In this document: positions 1-16,821 of the stretch, in pieces
How the letters are laid out: each line of letters opens with the position of its first letter
How positions within the stretch are numbered: position 1 is the first letter of the stretch
From: Paralichthys olivaceus
Lineage: Eukaryota > Chordata > Actinopteri > Pleuronectiformes > Paralichthyidae
Assembly: GCF_024713975.1 (NCBI RefSeq)
Contig: NC_091106.1
Span: 12,441,001 to 12,505,000 of the forward strand
DNA: 64,000 nucleotides
Direction: 5' to 3'
The notes under the pieces: generated by a model
What the model was told of the DNA's origin: nothing
What the model saw: the letters and a program-made list of their open reading frames with translations, nothing else
Databases searched by the model: none
Translations under genes and position numbers: made by a program

Positions 1-555
1 TTGGTAATATAGTGTACCTTCTGTTTAAACGTGCAGTCCTGATGAGACTCTGAGTTCCAGCTGAAGCGTCTTCTCTGTCTCCGCTCTCATGCACCTGACT
101 TGTGGAAGCACTCACTCTTCTGCTGTTGCACTGCTGATCCTCCTCTCATTTAAAAACACACAGGCTACACGTGGGAGTGGTTAATGAGGAAGATAACATC
201 ACCAACAATGAAACAAAGAATTTGTCACGTCCTGTGACACATCCTCCTTTAGACCACAATAATACACTTTTATCCAAAATAGGCAACATGTATGATGAAG
301 CTGTGGAAGAGATCAACCCATTTAAAGGTAGAATGACAGGGTTGAGACAGTTTTACATGAATAAAACGTCATTTGTGAACATGGTATATTCACCATCAAC
401 AAAAGACCAAAATCATCAGTAAATGAAGCAAATTCATGTTGTAAATTGGCATCAGCTCAAACTGGCATTTCATTACTTGATCCCTTGATTTCCTCCCTAG
501 AAACTGTGAAATTAGAACATATTGTTACATATATATTTTGAATCAGCTTGGAGCA

Positions 556-1717
556 GTGATCCTGATCTGTCATTTTGCTTGTCTGCGTTGATTTCCACAC
601 CGCCAAGAAGAATGAAGCATAAGTCATGACACAGCTGCAAAATAATTGAATTATTTTACTTTACAAGTCTATACTTTAAAGGTACAGTGTGTAAAATGTT
701 GTGATATGTAGTGTTGAAATTGCATGTTGCAGCTGAACACCCCTCACCTCACCCTCCACTTCCAAACATGAAAAAGAACCTGTGGCAGCCTTCGGTTGTG
801 ATAAAAATTCAGAAGGTGTTTAGTTTTTTCAGTCTGGACTAATGTAAAAAACATGGCGGCCTCCGTAGAGAGGACCTCCTTCATGTAAATATAAAGTATT
901 TAAATATAAATGGCGTTAAAGACAACTACAATTCATACAATTTAGAGTAGTAATCCTGATCTGTCATTTTGCTTGTCTGCATCGATTTCCACACAATAGA
1001 CCTCCATTAAGGAAGTGAGGTTTTCACCCCAGTCTGACTGTTGCTTGGAGCAAGATTATGCAAAATCAATGACATGGGTTCTCAGGAAACCTTTTGGAAG
1101 GATGTGGTTGAGCCGATCTAGGAATTTTCTTTAATCTCTTTTTATTAATCATTGTGTTCGTTTTTTTTAGATTTTAACTGATTTCCAAGGCAATAATCGA
1201 TGGATCGTGAAAAAAACTGGCATTTTTAGGGAACTGTATTAGGGAAATCTATGAGCGTCTATTAATGTTATCAGGTTATGTCCTTTTGCATATCTTTTCT
1301 CTTATTTTAAGTATTTTTACTGTGTGATTTCACATTTCTACTACTACTACTGCTACTGCTACTGCTAATAATACTACAAATAATAATGAGAATAAGAATA
1401 ATAAGATATAAATAAAAAAATGATGGATACTGTACTGATTACATAATGCAATCTCTCTTCTTTAGAAGATTATATCAAAACTGAAAGTATACAGCCTCCT
1501 GAATCATCTGTGGGTTATTACATGCAGATTGCTGCATTACTAATAAACACTTCTTGGAAATTCATTTCCAGACCATTTTAAAAGTCATTTCCAGACATGA
1601 AACCATGTAGCAAGGCTTTGTGATGGGATGTCCTGCATGCATGACGCTGAGAAGAATGAAGCATAAATCATTAAACAACTGCAAAATAATTGAATTATTT
1701 TACTTTACAAGTCTATA
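556..1717 (+). repeat. Two diverged direct-repeat pairs
   Basis: A block at 556-600 recurs at 951-994; both contain CCTGATCTGTCATTTTGCTT and continue to TTTCCACAC. A second block at 608-673 recurs at 1651-1717; both contain GAAGAATGAAGCATAA and TGAATTATTTTACTTTACAA. In the first copies the two blocks are adjacent; in the second copies they are about 650 bp apart. This suggests a duplicated segment or two insertions of one dispersed element. The element was not identified. Confidence 0.75.
1012..1265 (+). repeat. Dispersed teleost repeat, copy 1 (diverged)
   Basis: The order of phrases (GAGGTTTTCACCCC, AGGATGTGGTTGAG, CAATAATCGATGGATCGTGA, CTATGAGCG) matches the copy at about 25,134-25,415 and, from memory, an interspersed element that is very common in fish genomes. 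It is degraded and has no open reading frame. Family assignment needs a repeat-library search. Confidence 0.6.
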
Positions 1718-2819
1718 ATTAAGTCCCACACAGGTTTTTTACTGAATGAAGACGTACGTATTACACAGAAATGAATATGATCCATATCTATTTATTTTTA
1801 GTCTGATCTAATGTAAAATTAGAATTGACCTCAAGATTGTCCAGTATCTTGAGCAGTGAGGTTACTAATTTAACACCAACAAGGAAACTAATTCTATTCT
1901 AAATCGTTTTGAATCTTGATCATTAAAACTTGAAGTTGTGTGGAAAATGTTTCATGTCAAAGTCTGCAAGACATTTTAGGATTCCTTTTTAAATGTTCTA
2001 ACCGTACTTCACTTGAGATGCTGTTCAGAGAAATGTGCTGGAAACCACAGACACCTCATTTTCACACCTGAGACTTTCACACTTCATCACCAGTTTTTAA
2101 ACCCATGTTTTCACACTCTATATCAAATCATGCTTTACACGGAACTGAACACAATTGCATTTAAAAGAAACTGAGCAGCCGACTTTTTTAAAGCAACTAC
2201 TAAGGCTGGTACTTCACCCTAAAAAGTAGAAATTGTGATCTATTAATTACTCTCAGCCTGAACATAAAAATATATGTATTGATTCTGTTCAGGTGCACCT
2301 TGAACTTGTTTCTCCAAACAACAATCTGATAATACTGACATAGTAAAATAAATATCAACAATTTCAAAGAATTGCTTCATTATACATATACATATAGCAA
2401 ATTGATTAAATATATTTAATATTTAAATAGGATAATGTCTTACAATGGGATCCGATGCCTGCCTTGCTTCACAAATTCAACAACAGATGCAAAATGGTCA
2501 AAGATAGATGCAGTTGATATTATCACATGTGTGATTTTCAGATGTAAGTAAGCACAGGGTCAACGGTGCAAAGAAAAGTGTGGAGTTGTGCAATTATATA
2601 TCAATTATATATAAAATACAGTAGGCCTATATAGTATGGTAAAGAGAGAAAAAGCTACAGTAAATAAAGATGTAATTTAAATACTAATGTACAGCACTCG
2701 AGTAAATGGACTTAGGTGTTTTGCAGCATTGGGGTAAACTAACTCAAACTTGACAGTCAAGTTTCTTGATGAAGTTCTTTCCTTCATTCTGTGACTGAAA
2801 CAACAGAACCTGGGTGTAC

Positions 2820-2833
2820 GGCGCCATCTAGTG
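2820..2833 (-). promoter_or_regulatory. Candidate CTCF site (minus orientation)
   Basis: Read on the minus strand the sequence is CACTAGATGGCGCC, which fits the core CTCF consensus (CASYAGRKGGCRS) at every position. It lies about 230 bp upstream of the chuk promoter. Motif match only; occupancy is unknown. Confidence 0.4.
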
Positions 2834-3047
2834 ACAAAATGAGGACGTTTTAATATTCCTTACCTGCTGCTGCTTTAATGATATAGAACAGGAACATGCT
2901 CACTCATCAGTCTGGTTTATAGAACGCCCTCAGACTGTGTTTGCTGGTGGGTGTGGATGTGGGTGGCTGCTGGGAATCCCCCCCCCACAGAGGGAGCAGT
3001 CCTGCGGCCTCTGCTCCATGCCTCTGTCCGCCGCTGCCAGGACCAAC

Positions 3048-3057
3048 GCGCATGCGC
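3048..3057 (+). promoter_or_regulatory. NRF1 site in chuk promoter
   Basis: GCGCATGCGC is a perfect palindromic NRF1 binding site, typical of housekeeping promoters without a TATA box. It sits in a GC-richer patch just upstream of the inferred non-coding first exon of chuk, whose donor is at 3321. Confidence 0.55.
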
Positions 3058-3089
3058 AAATGCACAGCTCCCGTCGCCTACTTTCATTT

Positions 3090-3320
3090 TTAACTCTGCG
3101 CAGATTTTAGCGGCCGCTTTTAGCTTCATACAAGAAACTGCAACAACACAGCAACAGCACAAACTTCCACCATCGACACGCGTTCGAGGGATCGTTGAGG
3201 CTGAAGGTGTCGATTCAACCTGGAAGACAAGAGGAAGGAGGAGAAGAGACGTAAACAAGACGTGGAGCTAACTGAAGCAACAATGTTCTGACAACTCAGG
3301 CTAATCTCGTCTGGAGGCAG
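3090..3320 (+). other. Probable non-coding first exon of chuk
   Basis: GGAGGCAG followed by GTGAGAGG at 3321 is a strong donor in a GC-rich promoter-like stretch. The next usable acceptor is at 4021, 45 bases before the chuk start codon. I infer a 5' UTR exon ending at 3320; its 5' end is a guess. Open frames on both strands of this stretch look like chance products of base composition. Confidence 0.45.
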
Positions 3321-4066
3321 GTGAGAGGAGAATGTTTGTGTCGTGATGTTTTTGTTGTTTACGCAACAAAATCTGGTTTTCATGTGACAAAAGAGCAAGA
3401 AGAACGATCACTGCATCACAAAGTACCAACCAGTGACCTGTTTGCAGAATTTCAGATGTTGACACTTGATTTAGCTGATTATAAATGAGGAACATTAAAG
3501 TGCTTAAAATGCTGCTTTAATACCTTTCTAAACACGAGATGGCAAATATAAACTTAAAGGAAGGACTATGTTTTAAAAATATAAGATAAGACAAAGATGA
3601 ACCCTTTGACACAGCAGCACGGGGTGTAAAATATAAGAATATGACTAAAAATAGAATTATTGTATACAAAATCAGTTGAAATTATATATACAATGCTGAT
3701 TTTCTAATGTGCAAAAGAAATGTAAGTACACGCGTTAAGTAATGGTGAAATGTCTCCAGATTCTGTGTAATATGTGCAGCAGTCTTTGTTGAATTATAGA
3801 TTTTGCGTGGCATATAGCAGTCTGATGGCTGAAGCACCAAGGAGCCCCTCAAGCAAAAAGATTTAATGCATTGTAATAAATAGGGTGAATCTGTGGAAAT
3901 ATCTTGAGGATGAGCTGGGTGATAAAACAATATAATTACAGTCAAAATATAATTTTAGGTTTGATATATTATCTATATATCGCCTATAACACATTGGCAG
4001 TTTTTTTACTGTCCTTTACAGACTTCCTCCTTTGCCCTGTGGCTCCAGCAGACCTCGCACCTCAGT

Positions 4067-9166
<5,100 letters not shown>

Positions 9167-9313
9167 ACCTAAACATACATGATACTACCAACAAGTGCCT
9201 TGTCAGAGTTACACCAGTGAAAGCTCTGGGATTCGATACTGTGTCATTTACATACATGTGATGCTGTGAGAAAATAATGTGTGAAGCAGCATGTATTAAC
9301 TTGAACTTATATT

Positions 9314-9932
9314 ATTAAATTAAAAACAATATCAAGCTGTCACCAAAATGTATTTATTGTACTGCTAATATAAGTTAGAGTAAAATGTTGCTGCTAACAA
9401 ACAATGCATGATGGAATGTGATTGAATTTTATAAATGTATGACACATGTATCATGTTTTATCTTTGTTCAAACTGTTTAAATTGTGAGTTTTTTTCCGAA
9501 TCACTTTGTCTTTTCTCTTGATGTGTTTTAATGTTGAGGATTAGATTCGATTGTGAAGCGATCTCACACAGTGGAGCAGACAACTGTCTGCACACATACA
9601 GGAAACTGTTTGTTTATAAGACCCTGGGTTCAAAATTCTCCTGGGAGCTGCTGAAATCCAAACAGAGAATGTAGCACAGAAAAACATGCATAAATTAATA
9701 TGACACAAAACAAAGAGCCCCAAAACATTGTCTCAGAAAGAAGGAGGAAGACTTAAATACTTTGAGATTTGAGTTATTATATATTATTTATATATTTATT
9801 AGATTTCTTTCTAACTGTGATGAGACGTCTTCTCCAGAATTTAACAAGTATCTGAACAAACCATTAGTAAGGAGTTAAATACATGGAACTGAGCTGCTTG
9901 TGTCCCTGTGAGTGAATCAGCCTGAAAATAAA
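9314..9932 (+). terminator. Candidate chuk polyadenylation signals
   Basis: ATTAAA at 9314-9319 is about 150 bases after the chuk stop codon. A canonical AATAAA at 9927-9932 lies about 760 bases after it. Either could end the transcript; no strong coding signal lies between them. Confidence 0.45.
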
Positions 9933-10555
9933 AGTGCACAGTATTTTTTATTAAATAGCCTTCTGTGTGTATTTTACTGTAATACTTTCCTTCATTACCT
10001 CGTATATAAAGTCAGTCATTTTTCTCAATAACATTTTATAGTAAAATATTATTGGTTGTAATTTCATATATTTGTATTTCAGTATGTTAAGTTTTTTAGC
10101 AGTAATTGGAGTAATAGTATTAGCACACTTAAATAAAACAAATTGTAGGGATTGGCATTATAACAAGAGCAACATCACATACCATCATCAATAACAATGA
10201 AACAAAAGTCCATCTTACAATTAAGGAAAGAGAATAATAGTTGTTTTTTAAATAATTTCTTCATCTACAGAGGTGTGGATGAAAACAGCTGAGATGATCG
10301 TATAAAGTGTGAAGTGTAGTAAAAGCAGTCACTGCGTTTCCTTTCGATAGAGGAAGGGGCGGTACATGACACGTCAGCAGGCTGTGGTTCGTTGTGTCTG
10401 ACCAGTAGAAACATGCCTCATTAACATAGTGGAGCTAAACACGAAGAGAAACCTTAAAATAACATCTTTAAACACAACAACGAGCCTGTTCTCATGGCGT
10501 CTCTTACGCTATTGAAACATACGAGTCGAACTCAGTGCGCTGTGGAACATTCCCA
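9933..10555. other. Intergenic, chuk to 7SK
   Basis: AT-rich DNA with no gene seen. The last 250 bases before the 7SK promoter become more GC-rich (GGAAGGGGCGGTACATGACA near 10,353) and would be the expected place for a distal sequence element, but I found no clear octamer or ZNF143 site. Confidence 0.5.
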
Positions 10556-10562
10556 GATCGAC

Positions 10563-10603
10563 ACCATTACAGTGAGCGCTTCTTTTCTTCATGTCTGTAT
10601 ATA
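10563..10603 (+). promoter_or_regulatory. Pol III type 3 promoter of 7SK: PSE and TATA
   Basis: ACCATTAC at 10563-10570 fits the conserved core of the proximal sequence element (ACCNTNAC), starting 66 bases before the RNA start. TATATA at 10598-10603 lies 31 to 26 bases before the start. This spacing is the standard arrangement for SNAPc/TFIIIB-dependent genes such as U6 and 7SK, and it supports a functional gene rather than a retropseudogene. Confidence 0.8.
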
Positions 10604-10628
10604 CACCCCGCCCGCCATTCTACCTCAT

Positions 10629-10949
10629 GGATGTGAGGGCGATCTGGCTGCGACATCTGTCACCCCATTGATCGCTAGGGTTGATTCGGCTGATCTGGCT
10701 GGCTAGGCGGGTGTCCCCTTCCTCCCTCACCGCTCCACGTGTGTCCCTCCCGAAGCCCTGCGCTCGGTGGAAGAGGACGAGGTCCCCCCCGGCGGACGAC
10801 CATCCATCGGTATACCAGTAGCTGCGCTCCCCTGCTAGAACCTCCAAACAAGCTCAAGGCCCATTTGTAGGAGAAACGTAGGGAAGTCAAGCTCCAAGCT
10901 TCAGACACATCCAAGTGAGGCGCTGCACGTGGCAGTCTGCCTTCCTTTT
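10629..10949 (+). ncRNA. rn7sk: 7SK small nuclear RNA
   Basis: The RNA scaffold of the 7SK snRNP, which holds P-TEFb (CDK9/cyclin T) inactive through HEXIM and so controls Pol II pause release. The 5' end GGATGTGAGGGCGATCTGGC is identical to human 7SK. The GATC motifs of the HEXIM-binding hairpin are kept, as are CTGGCTGGCTAGGCGGGTGT, CTGCGCTCCCCTGCTAGAAC and the 3' hairpin GGCAGTCTGCC. It ends in a TTTT run at 10946-10949, the Pol III terminator. Length is about 321 nt against 331 or 332 in human; the middle region around 10,760-10,820 differs most. A PSE and TATA box stand at the correct distances upstream. Open frames on both strands here are chance overlaps. Confidence 0.96.
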
Positions 10950-11490
10950 CAAATCACATTTATAAAAGAATTAGTATAGTTTATAGACACTTTTTAGGCT
11001 CAGTTTCAGGTATTTTTCTAAATCTTTTAATTTTGCTCACTATTATACCGAAAAACTGCCACTTAAATTGAACTTGTGGAAATAAAATTAACACATTTAT
11101 TCATTTCTACATTTATTTTTTAGTCTTTTTATTAACCCTACTAACTTCGGGGTTTAGGGTTAGTTTCACTGGTTAATTGACAGGTACATTTTGAACTTTT
11201 TATTTTACTCATCTCATCACTACTTGTATTAGCTTCACTGTCTCATGTATCGTTCTTATTTTATTCTAACTTCTATCGTTATTTATATCAGACACTGCTT
11301 CTGCATGACTCTGTAAACCCTTTGTATTTTTAACATACTTTTGTTTTCACTTATATCTCATTATGTTATATTAACCACGTTTGATATTTACATGACATGG
11401 CACTCTACATGTCGTTTATATATTACAGTATATAGTAAATTAATGAATTCGATTTTTCCAAAGCAAATAGTTTGGAATGAATAACAATGT
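10950..11490. other. Intergenic, 7SK to erlin1 promoter
   Basis: AT-rich sequence with no gene, RNA or clear repeat recognised. Confidence 0.5.
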
Positions 11491-11559
11491 TAATATTTCC
11501 TACTGGCATTGAAGGCAGCATCATGCAATCGTGAAAACGACAGTGGGACTTGTTGGGGG

Positions 11560-11694
11560 CGGGGGGAGGTGAGTGAAAGGACCGCAGAGGGAGGCTTGTT
11601 CGATCACTGTGGTCGCTTTACTTTGGTTGATCACAAACCGGACTCTTTATTCCACAGATCACATATCGATTATTGTTTTCCAGCGCAGCGCGAG
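11560..11694 (+). other. Probable non-coding first exon of erlin1
   Basis: GCGCGAG followed by GTGAGT at 11695 is a near-perfect donor in a GC-richer, promoter-like stretch. The first coding exon of erlin1 opens at an acceptor ending at 12978 and has 16 untranslated bases before its ATG, so an upstream untranslated exon is required. The 5' boundary is not determined. Confidence 0.5.
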
Positions 11695-12994
11695 GTGAGT
11701 CAATCCGCCTGCATGTACGCCAGCAGGCGAGTTAGCGAGTTAACGTTAGCATGACGCTAAAGAGAAACAGACCCACCCGACCCAGGGAGCTAGCTGACAG
11801 GCTAGCTAGATTAGCGTCACCCGAGGAGCGGGCGGTGTACGAGGCGTATTATTTTTTAATGGAGTTCTAACGAGGCTTTATTGAATATGTAATGTTGTGG
11901 CTGTGGTGCTAGCATGTTGCTTCTGGTCCTGACAGAGGGAAAGAATCGCTGGTTGTCTCCTCACAAGTCATTCTGTAAGCTAGCTCTGTTGGCGTTCGCT
12001 GTTTAATGGCCAGGCTGAGTGGGAAGAGCATTTTTTTAATGGACGCTGATAAATATGAGTGACTCTGATGGTCACACTTGTTATTAATAATGTCTACACA
12101 GTCGCTCTCCGGATAAAACGTGAATGATAAACTCGCTGCTGACGCACTTTTAATGTTTGCGTTCATTGGACGCTTCGGAACTGGGTACACCTGTACTTCT
12201 GCTAGCCTAAAGTCAATCTATGTGTTCTCACATATCATGTGTTAGGGCTAAGCAATGATGAATAACTATTGCTATATAATGAAATAACTAATGTATTGTG
12301 CAAACACAGTGAGATATTACACTGATCTACTTTAGATTTGTGAAATGTTTTGTTGTTTATCACTGTGTCTGTCCTTAAAATATAAATATAAAATATAGTT
12401 TACAACCACAACCTTCACAAGGAGCAAAAAGTCAGTCATTAAAGTAGAACTAATAATCTGACGTTTATTGTGATAATTATGGATTCATAAGAACATTTGT
12501 ATCTTTATAATTTCTAGTCTTATCGCCTAGCCTTAATGTGTTTGCTCACATTCTGTTAAAGGTAAATCAGGTTGAAACTGTTTGTGGGGTTTTACAAACC
12601 TCCCTTACTAATGACATTAGTGTGTGAAGCAAAAAAAGTTATGTCTACCTCTGTGACGCAGGTTTTCTCGAAGATGTGTGCCTGCAAAATTAAATACTCA
12701 AACAATGTTCAGTGTACATGCTTTTAAAACACTTTTCTATAAAAAAATTTACAAAGGTTTTCTGTAAAGTTTCTATTATAAAGTGCACTAAGCATGATTG
12801 TATATGGTTTCAATGCTGACAGTTAATCCTGCCTCACAGAAGTTTTAGTCACAGGGCTCTTGCAATAGACTGAATTCACTTATGCAATAAGCTGTTAGGT
12901 GGCTGTGTGTTCTCTGCCCTGAGAACATTGAGTTGTGTAAATACTTCAGAGTGTTTCTGCTTCTTTCTTTGCTTACAGGTGAGCGCTAGTGAGG

Positions 12995-15900
12995 ATGACA
13001 ATGCCGCATGTGGGGGCAGTATTTGCAGCAATAACAGGAGTGATGGCCATCATGCTGCACTCCTCTATTCACAAGATAGAGGAAGGACACCTCGCTGTGT
13101 ACTACAGGTATCACAACACTGAAACCTGTGATAGAGACAGAAACAACCTACATATGCTGTGTGTGAATGTGGATGGCATATTGTTATTTGTATGAGGCCC
13201 ATGTTTAGATGATAGATAAGCAGATATTGCCTGGGGAAACGAGCCATACCTGTTACATGAAAGAGGAAGTGTGTACAAATTGAACATTGAATGATCTGCA
13301 ACACAAATGTTGAACAGTAACAATGCTATAATACTGCTGTACTCTAACAACATTTTATTATTTAGTAACATAACTGCACCCTCTTAAATTACTGTTAATC
13401 CTTTCCCCACCTTCTTTAAATAAAGCAGCAGATAATTCAGTGTTGAGAAGTCAGACCAAATCGTCTGTTTCTATTGGTTTCAGGGGTGGGGCGTTGTTGA
13501 TTTCCCCCAACGGTCCTGGATATCACATCATGATGCCTTTCATTACCACCTACAGATCAGTGCAGGTAAACTCACCTTTCAGCAATAAAACTTGGTCTGT
13601 GAGCAGAGCTAATCTTGGAAAGCAGAGTCAACTGTCCTGAGCTGGACATGGAATTCAGAAGGGGATTTTCCATAAATAAGTCAGCTACCATATGCACACA
13701 TTTGGCACACAATCGTAGCTGCAATGCCGCCGCTGATGTGGTGTTATTGTACACCAAGTAAGCCTAGTAAAGAATCTATTGAATGTGTCCTAAAAATCTA
13801 CAGTGTTACAATAAAAAATACCCACCAATTTATTAGCCTTAACATTCAGGTAGCATTAATAATATTTGATTAATCTCACCTTTGCAGGTAATAGTCTTTA
13901 AATGTCATTCAAATTGTAGAAACCCTGTAATTTTTCTCCATGCTCAAATTTCCTGAAATCCATAAATATTTATGGCAATATTCCATAAATGTGGAGGATG
14001 CATATTGTTATAGCCAATAACTTTTATCTGTATATATTGAACATAAACAGTAAAGTTTAATAGAATAATCTAAACTCAAGTCCCACCCATCTAACATTTT
14101 CCTCAACATTCAACTCTAAATCAAGATCAGGTCTTAGTTGTCATGGGAGATCAGGTAATTTAAGGAATTAGGTTAACTGGTCAAACTAGTATGTCCAAAA
14201 ACTAGAGTGAACTTTCTGTATTCTTAAAATATTAAGTTCAAGATGTATATATCACAGACTCCACAACTTCTCATCCTTATCTTGACATACATTTTTTTAT
14301 AAACTTAAAACACATAGCAGATACTTGTTCATGTGTGGATATTTGTAGCTGGAGAATAATCGTTAAATTTTTTATCAGACTACTCTCCAAACTGATGAGA
14401 TCAAGAATGTGCCTTGTGGAACCAGGTAAGACTGAGCTTAACAACAAAACAAAGATCAGTCTATTCAGGAGGACGATGTAACTAACAGAGACTTTTCTTT
14501 CTTCACAGTGGTGGTGTGATGATCTATTTCGACAGAATAGAGGTAGTTAACATGCTGGTCCCTTCAGCAGGTACATAATGTTCCTCCCCCTTTTCAAAAG
14601 TTCATCATTTGGTTGATTCATGAGCTCCCGCTGGCTGCTGAGTCTTACTTGTGTTCATGTATGTGCAGTGGTGGACACTGTGAGGAACTACACTGCCGAT
14701 TACGACAAAACTCTAATTTTCAACAAGATTCACCATGAACTCAACCAGTTCTGCAGCGTGCACACACTACAGGAGGTCTACATAGAGCTGTTTGGTGAGT
14801 GAACTTTTGACGAAGCGTTGTTTTGTTTAGATACATTATAAAGAAAACAACTTGTCCTGCTTGCTCATTACTGAAATTCCTGAAATGTGATGCACAGGAT
14901 GTTGTGTATTCAAACAGCAGCTGCTGTTGTTTTGTCTTGCAGACATTATAGATGAAAATCTGAAGACTGCTTTGCAGAAAGATCTCAATGCGATGGCACC
15001 TGGACTTACAATTCAGGTATTTAAACAGTATATTTTACTCAATGTATCAAACAGTATTGGAATACTGTTTAAATACTGTAAACTGTCGTAGCTTCATTGT
15101 GGACCTTACCGTATCTAAGGTGTACTTTCTCAATATTACTGCACACTGTGGTCAACATTGACTACAAGGATGCTGCATTCTTACTAAGAAAAACCATACT
15201 AGCCTGAGAACCAGTCATCCTCTTTGTGAAATAATATGTTTGTTAGATTACGAGCAAAGGCCCATCTTGTTTCTCTCTCTTCTCCTCTGCACTGTTTCAA
15301 TACCATGATGAAGGCAGTCCGGGTTACCAAGCCAAAGATCCCTGAGTCTATCAGAAGGAACTTTGAACTCATGTGAGTGTGGTGCTAATTTCTAATTCTC
15401 TGTTACCCACTCAGTTCCATTGAGACCACACAAAAAGGAAAACATTTGCAAGAGTTTATTTATATATATATATATATATGTGTGTGTGTGCGTGCAGGGA
15501 AGCAGAAAAGACTCGTCTGTTAGTAACAGCTCAGACTCAGAAGGTGGTGGAAAAGGAAGCAGAGACTGAAAGGAAGAAGGCCATTATTGGTAAATGTGGT
15601 GTCATGCTCTAATTCAGCTTGATATTTTTTTCATTTGCATGACCCATGGTTACAATTTTATGAGTTTCCCTTTTTCAGGCACTTGTCTGTGTAACCTCAC
15701 TATTGATCTCTGCCTTCTGTAAAAAGGTGTGAAAGCTCACAGGTTTCTCTGTTCCACAGAGGCTCAGAAAATGGCTCAGGTCGCAGAGATCCACTTCCAG
15801 CAGAAAGTAATGGAGAAAGAGACGGAGAAGAGGATCTCTGAAATAGAGGGTTAGCCTGATATCAGTTTGCTTCTGTGACATGTTTTTGTGTATGCACTGT

Positions 15901-16821
15901 CCTCATTCAACACTGTCTCTTTGTCTCAGATGCTGCCTTCCTGGCCAGGGAGAAGGCCAAAGCTGACGCAGAGTTTTACACTGCTGCCAAGTTTGCTGAA
16001 GCAAACAAGGTAAAAAAATGGTGTTGAGATTTTTTCACACACAAATAAAATAACATTTAATATGCAGTAGGGTTGTCAATGTGTCTCCAAAATCGCATTC
16101 ATATGGCATTCCTTATAATTGTTAATATTCTAATTGTATTCAAATTGTTTATGAAACTTTTCATATCTTTTTCTATGTACCATGTATACCGCAGCTCAAG
16201 AGATCCAGGGTCTCGACTATTTTCTCTGCAAGCAGTTCACAGAAAATAGACTGAAAATGATCAGTTGACAGTAAAATATACATTATACCATCAGCAGAAC
16301 ACCTTTCACAAGAGTTGCAGTGAGCGTTCCCTTTTCTCCTTCTTGTCTGTGTCTTTATATCCAATCAGTGGTCAACAAAACCACCCTGTTAAACTCAATG
16401 TAGAAAGACAGGGTTAGCAGCAGCAGCAGTGCCACAGTTAGCATGCTCTCTGTGTGGACAACACTTGTGCAAGCCACACCAGATCAGCCACGCGCTGCAC
16501 ATGCACCCAACGCGGCCAGGGTGTTAAATTTTCACGTGCATATTGGCCGAGCTTTAGCTGCTGAGCCAACACATTTATACAAAAAACTACACACTTGAAT
16601 TGTAATTGGAGCATTCGAATGATATATATTTTTCTCTCAAATCTTTTCAGATGAAGTTAACCCCAGAGTACCTGGAGCTGATGAAGTACCAAGCCATAGC
16701 AGCTAATAGTAAGATCTACTTTGGCCAGGACATCCCGAACATGTTTGTTGAAGGAACCAACGGTTCACCTAAGTCCGTGCACCCCGCTAATCTACCCCAT
16801 GTTGATACAGACGGGCAGTGA
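12995..16821 (+). CDS. erlin1: Erlin-1, ER lipid-raft SPFH/prohibitin-domain protein
   Basis: Erlins form large ring assemblies in the ER membrane. They bind cholesterol-rich domains and recruit RNF170 to degrade activated IP3 receptors. Coding exons: 12995-13107, 13484-13565, 14379-14425, 14509-14570, 14669-14794, 14943-15016, 15314-15372, 15498-15589, 15760-15849, 15930-16009, 16651-16821. All phases agree and give 331 residues; human ERLIN1 has 348 and ERLIN2 339. An N-terminal membrane anchor at about 5-24 is followed by [18 protein letters not shown] and the SPFH domain. The glycosylation site NYT falls at Asn108, as in human. A charged helix rich in [10 protein letters not shown] follows, then the signature [14 protein letters not shown] near the C-terminus. 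The acidic tail is short. The C-terminal half mixes erlin1- and erlin2-like residues; position next to chuk, as in human 10q24, decides for erlin1. Confidence 0.94.

Larger units (their letters stand above)
1..3040. other. Intergenic, repeat-rich, upstream of chuk
   Basis: I see no convincing gene here. A short open frame begins with an ATG at 89 and reads a hydrophobic, signal-peptide-like stretch (AVALLILLSF) before a stop at about 185. In another frame, 164-327 could be an exon between an acceptor-like CACAG and a donor-like GTAGAA, but I recognise no family in it. The rest holds internal duplications, one dispersed fish repeat and AT-rich DNA. It could carry the last exon of a gene lying before the window. 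Confidence 0.5.

Noticed and set aside
2917-3398. Overlapping open frames on both strands before chuk
   Set aside because: They coincide with the GC-rich promoter and 5' UTR exon of chuk; opposite-strand frames of similar length are expected there.
10494-10914. Open frames of 70-79 codons on both strands
   Set aside because: They overlap the 7SK RNA and its promoter and have no domain; conservation there is of the RNA.
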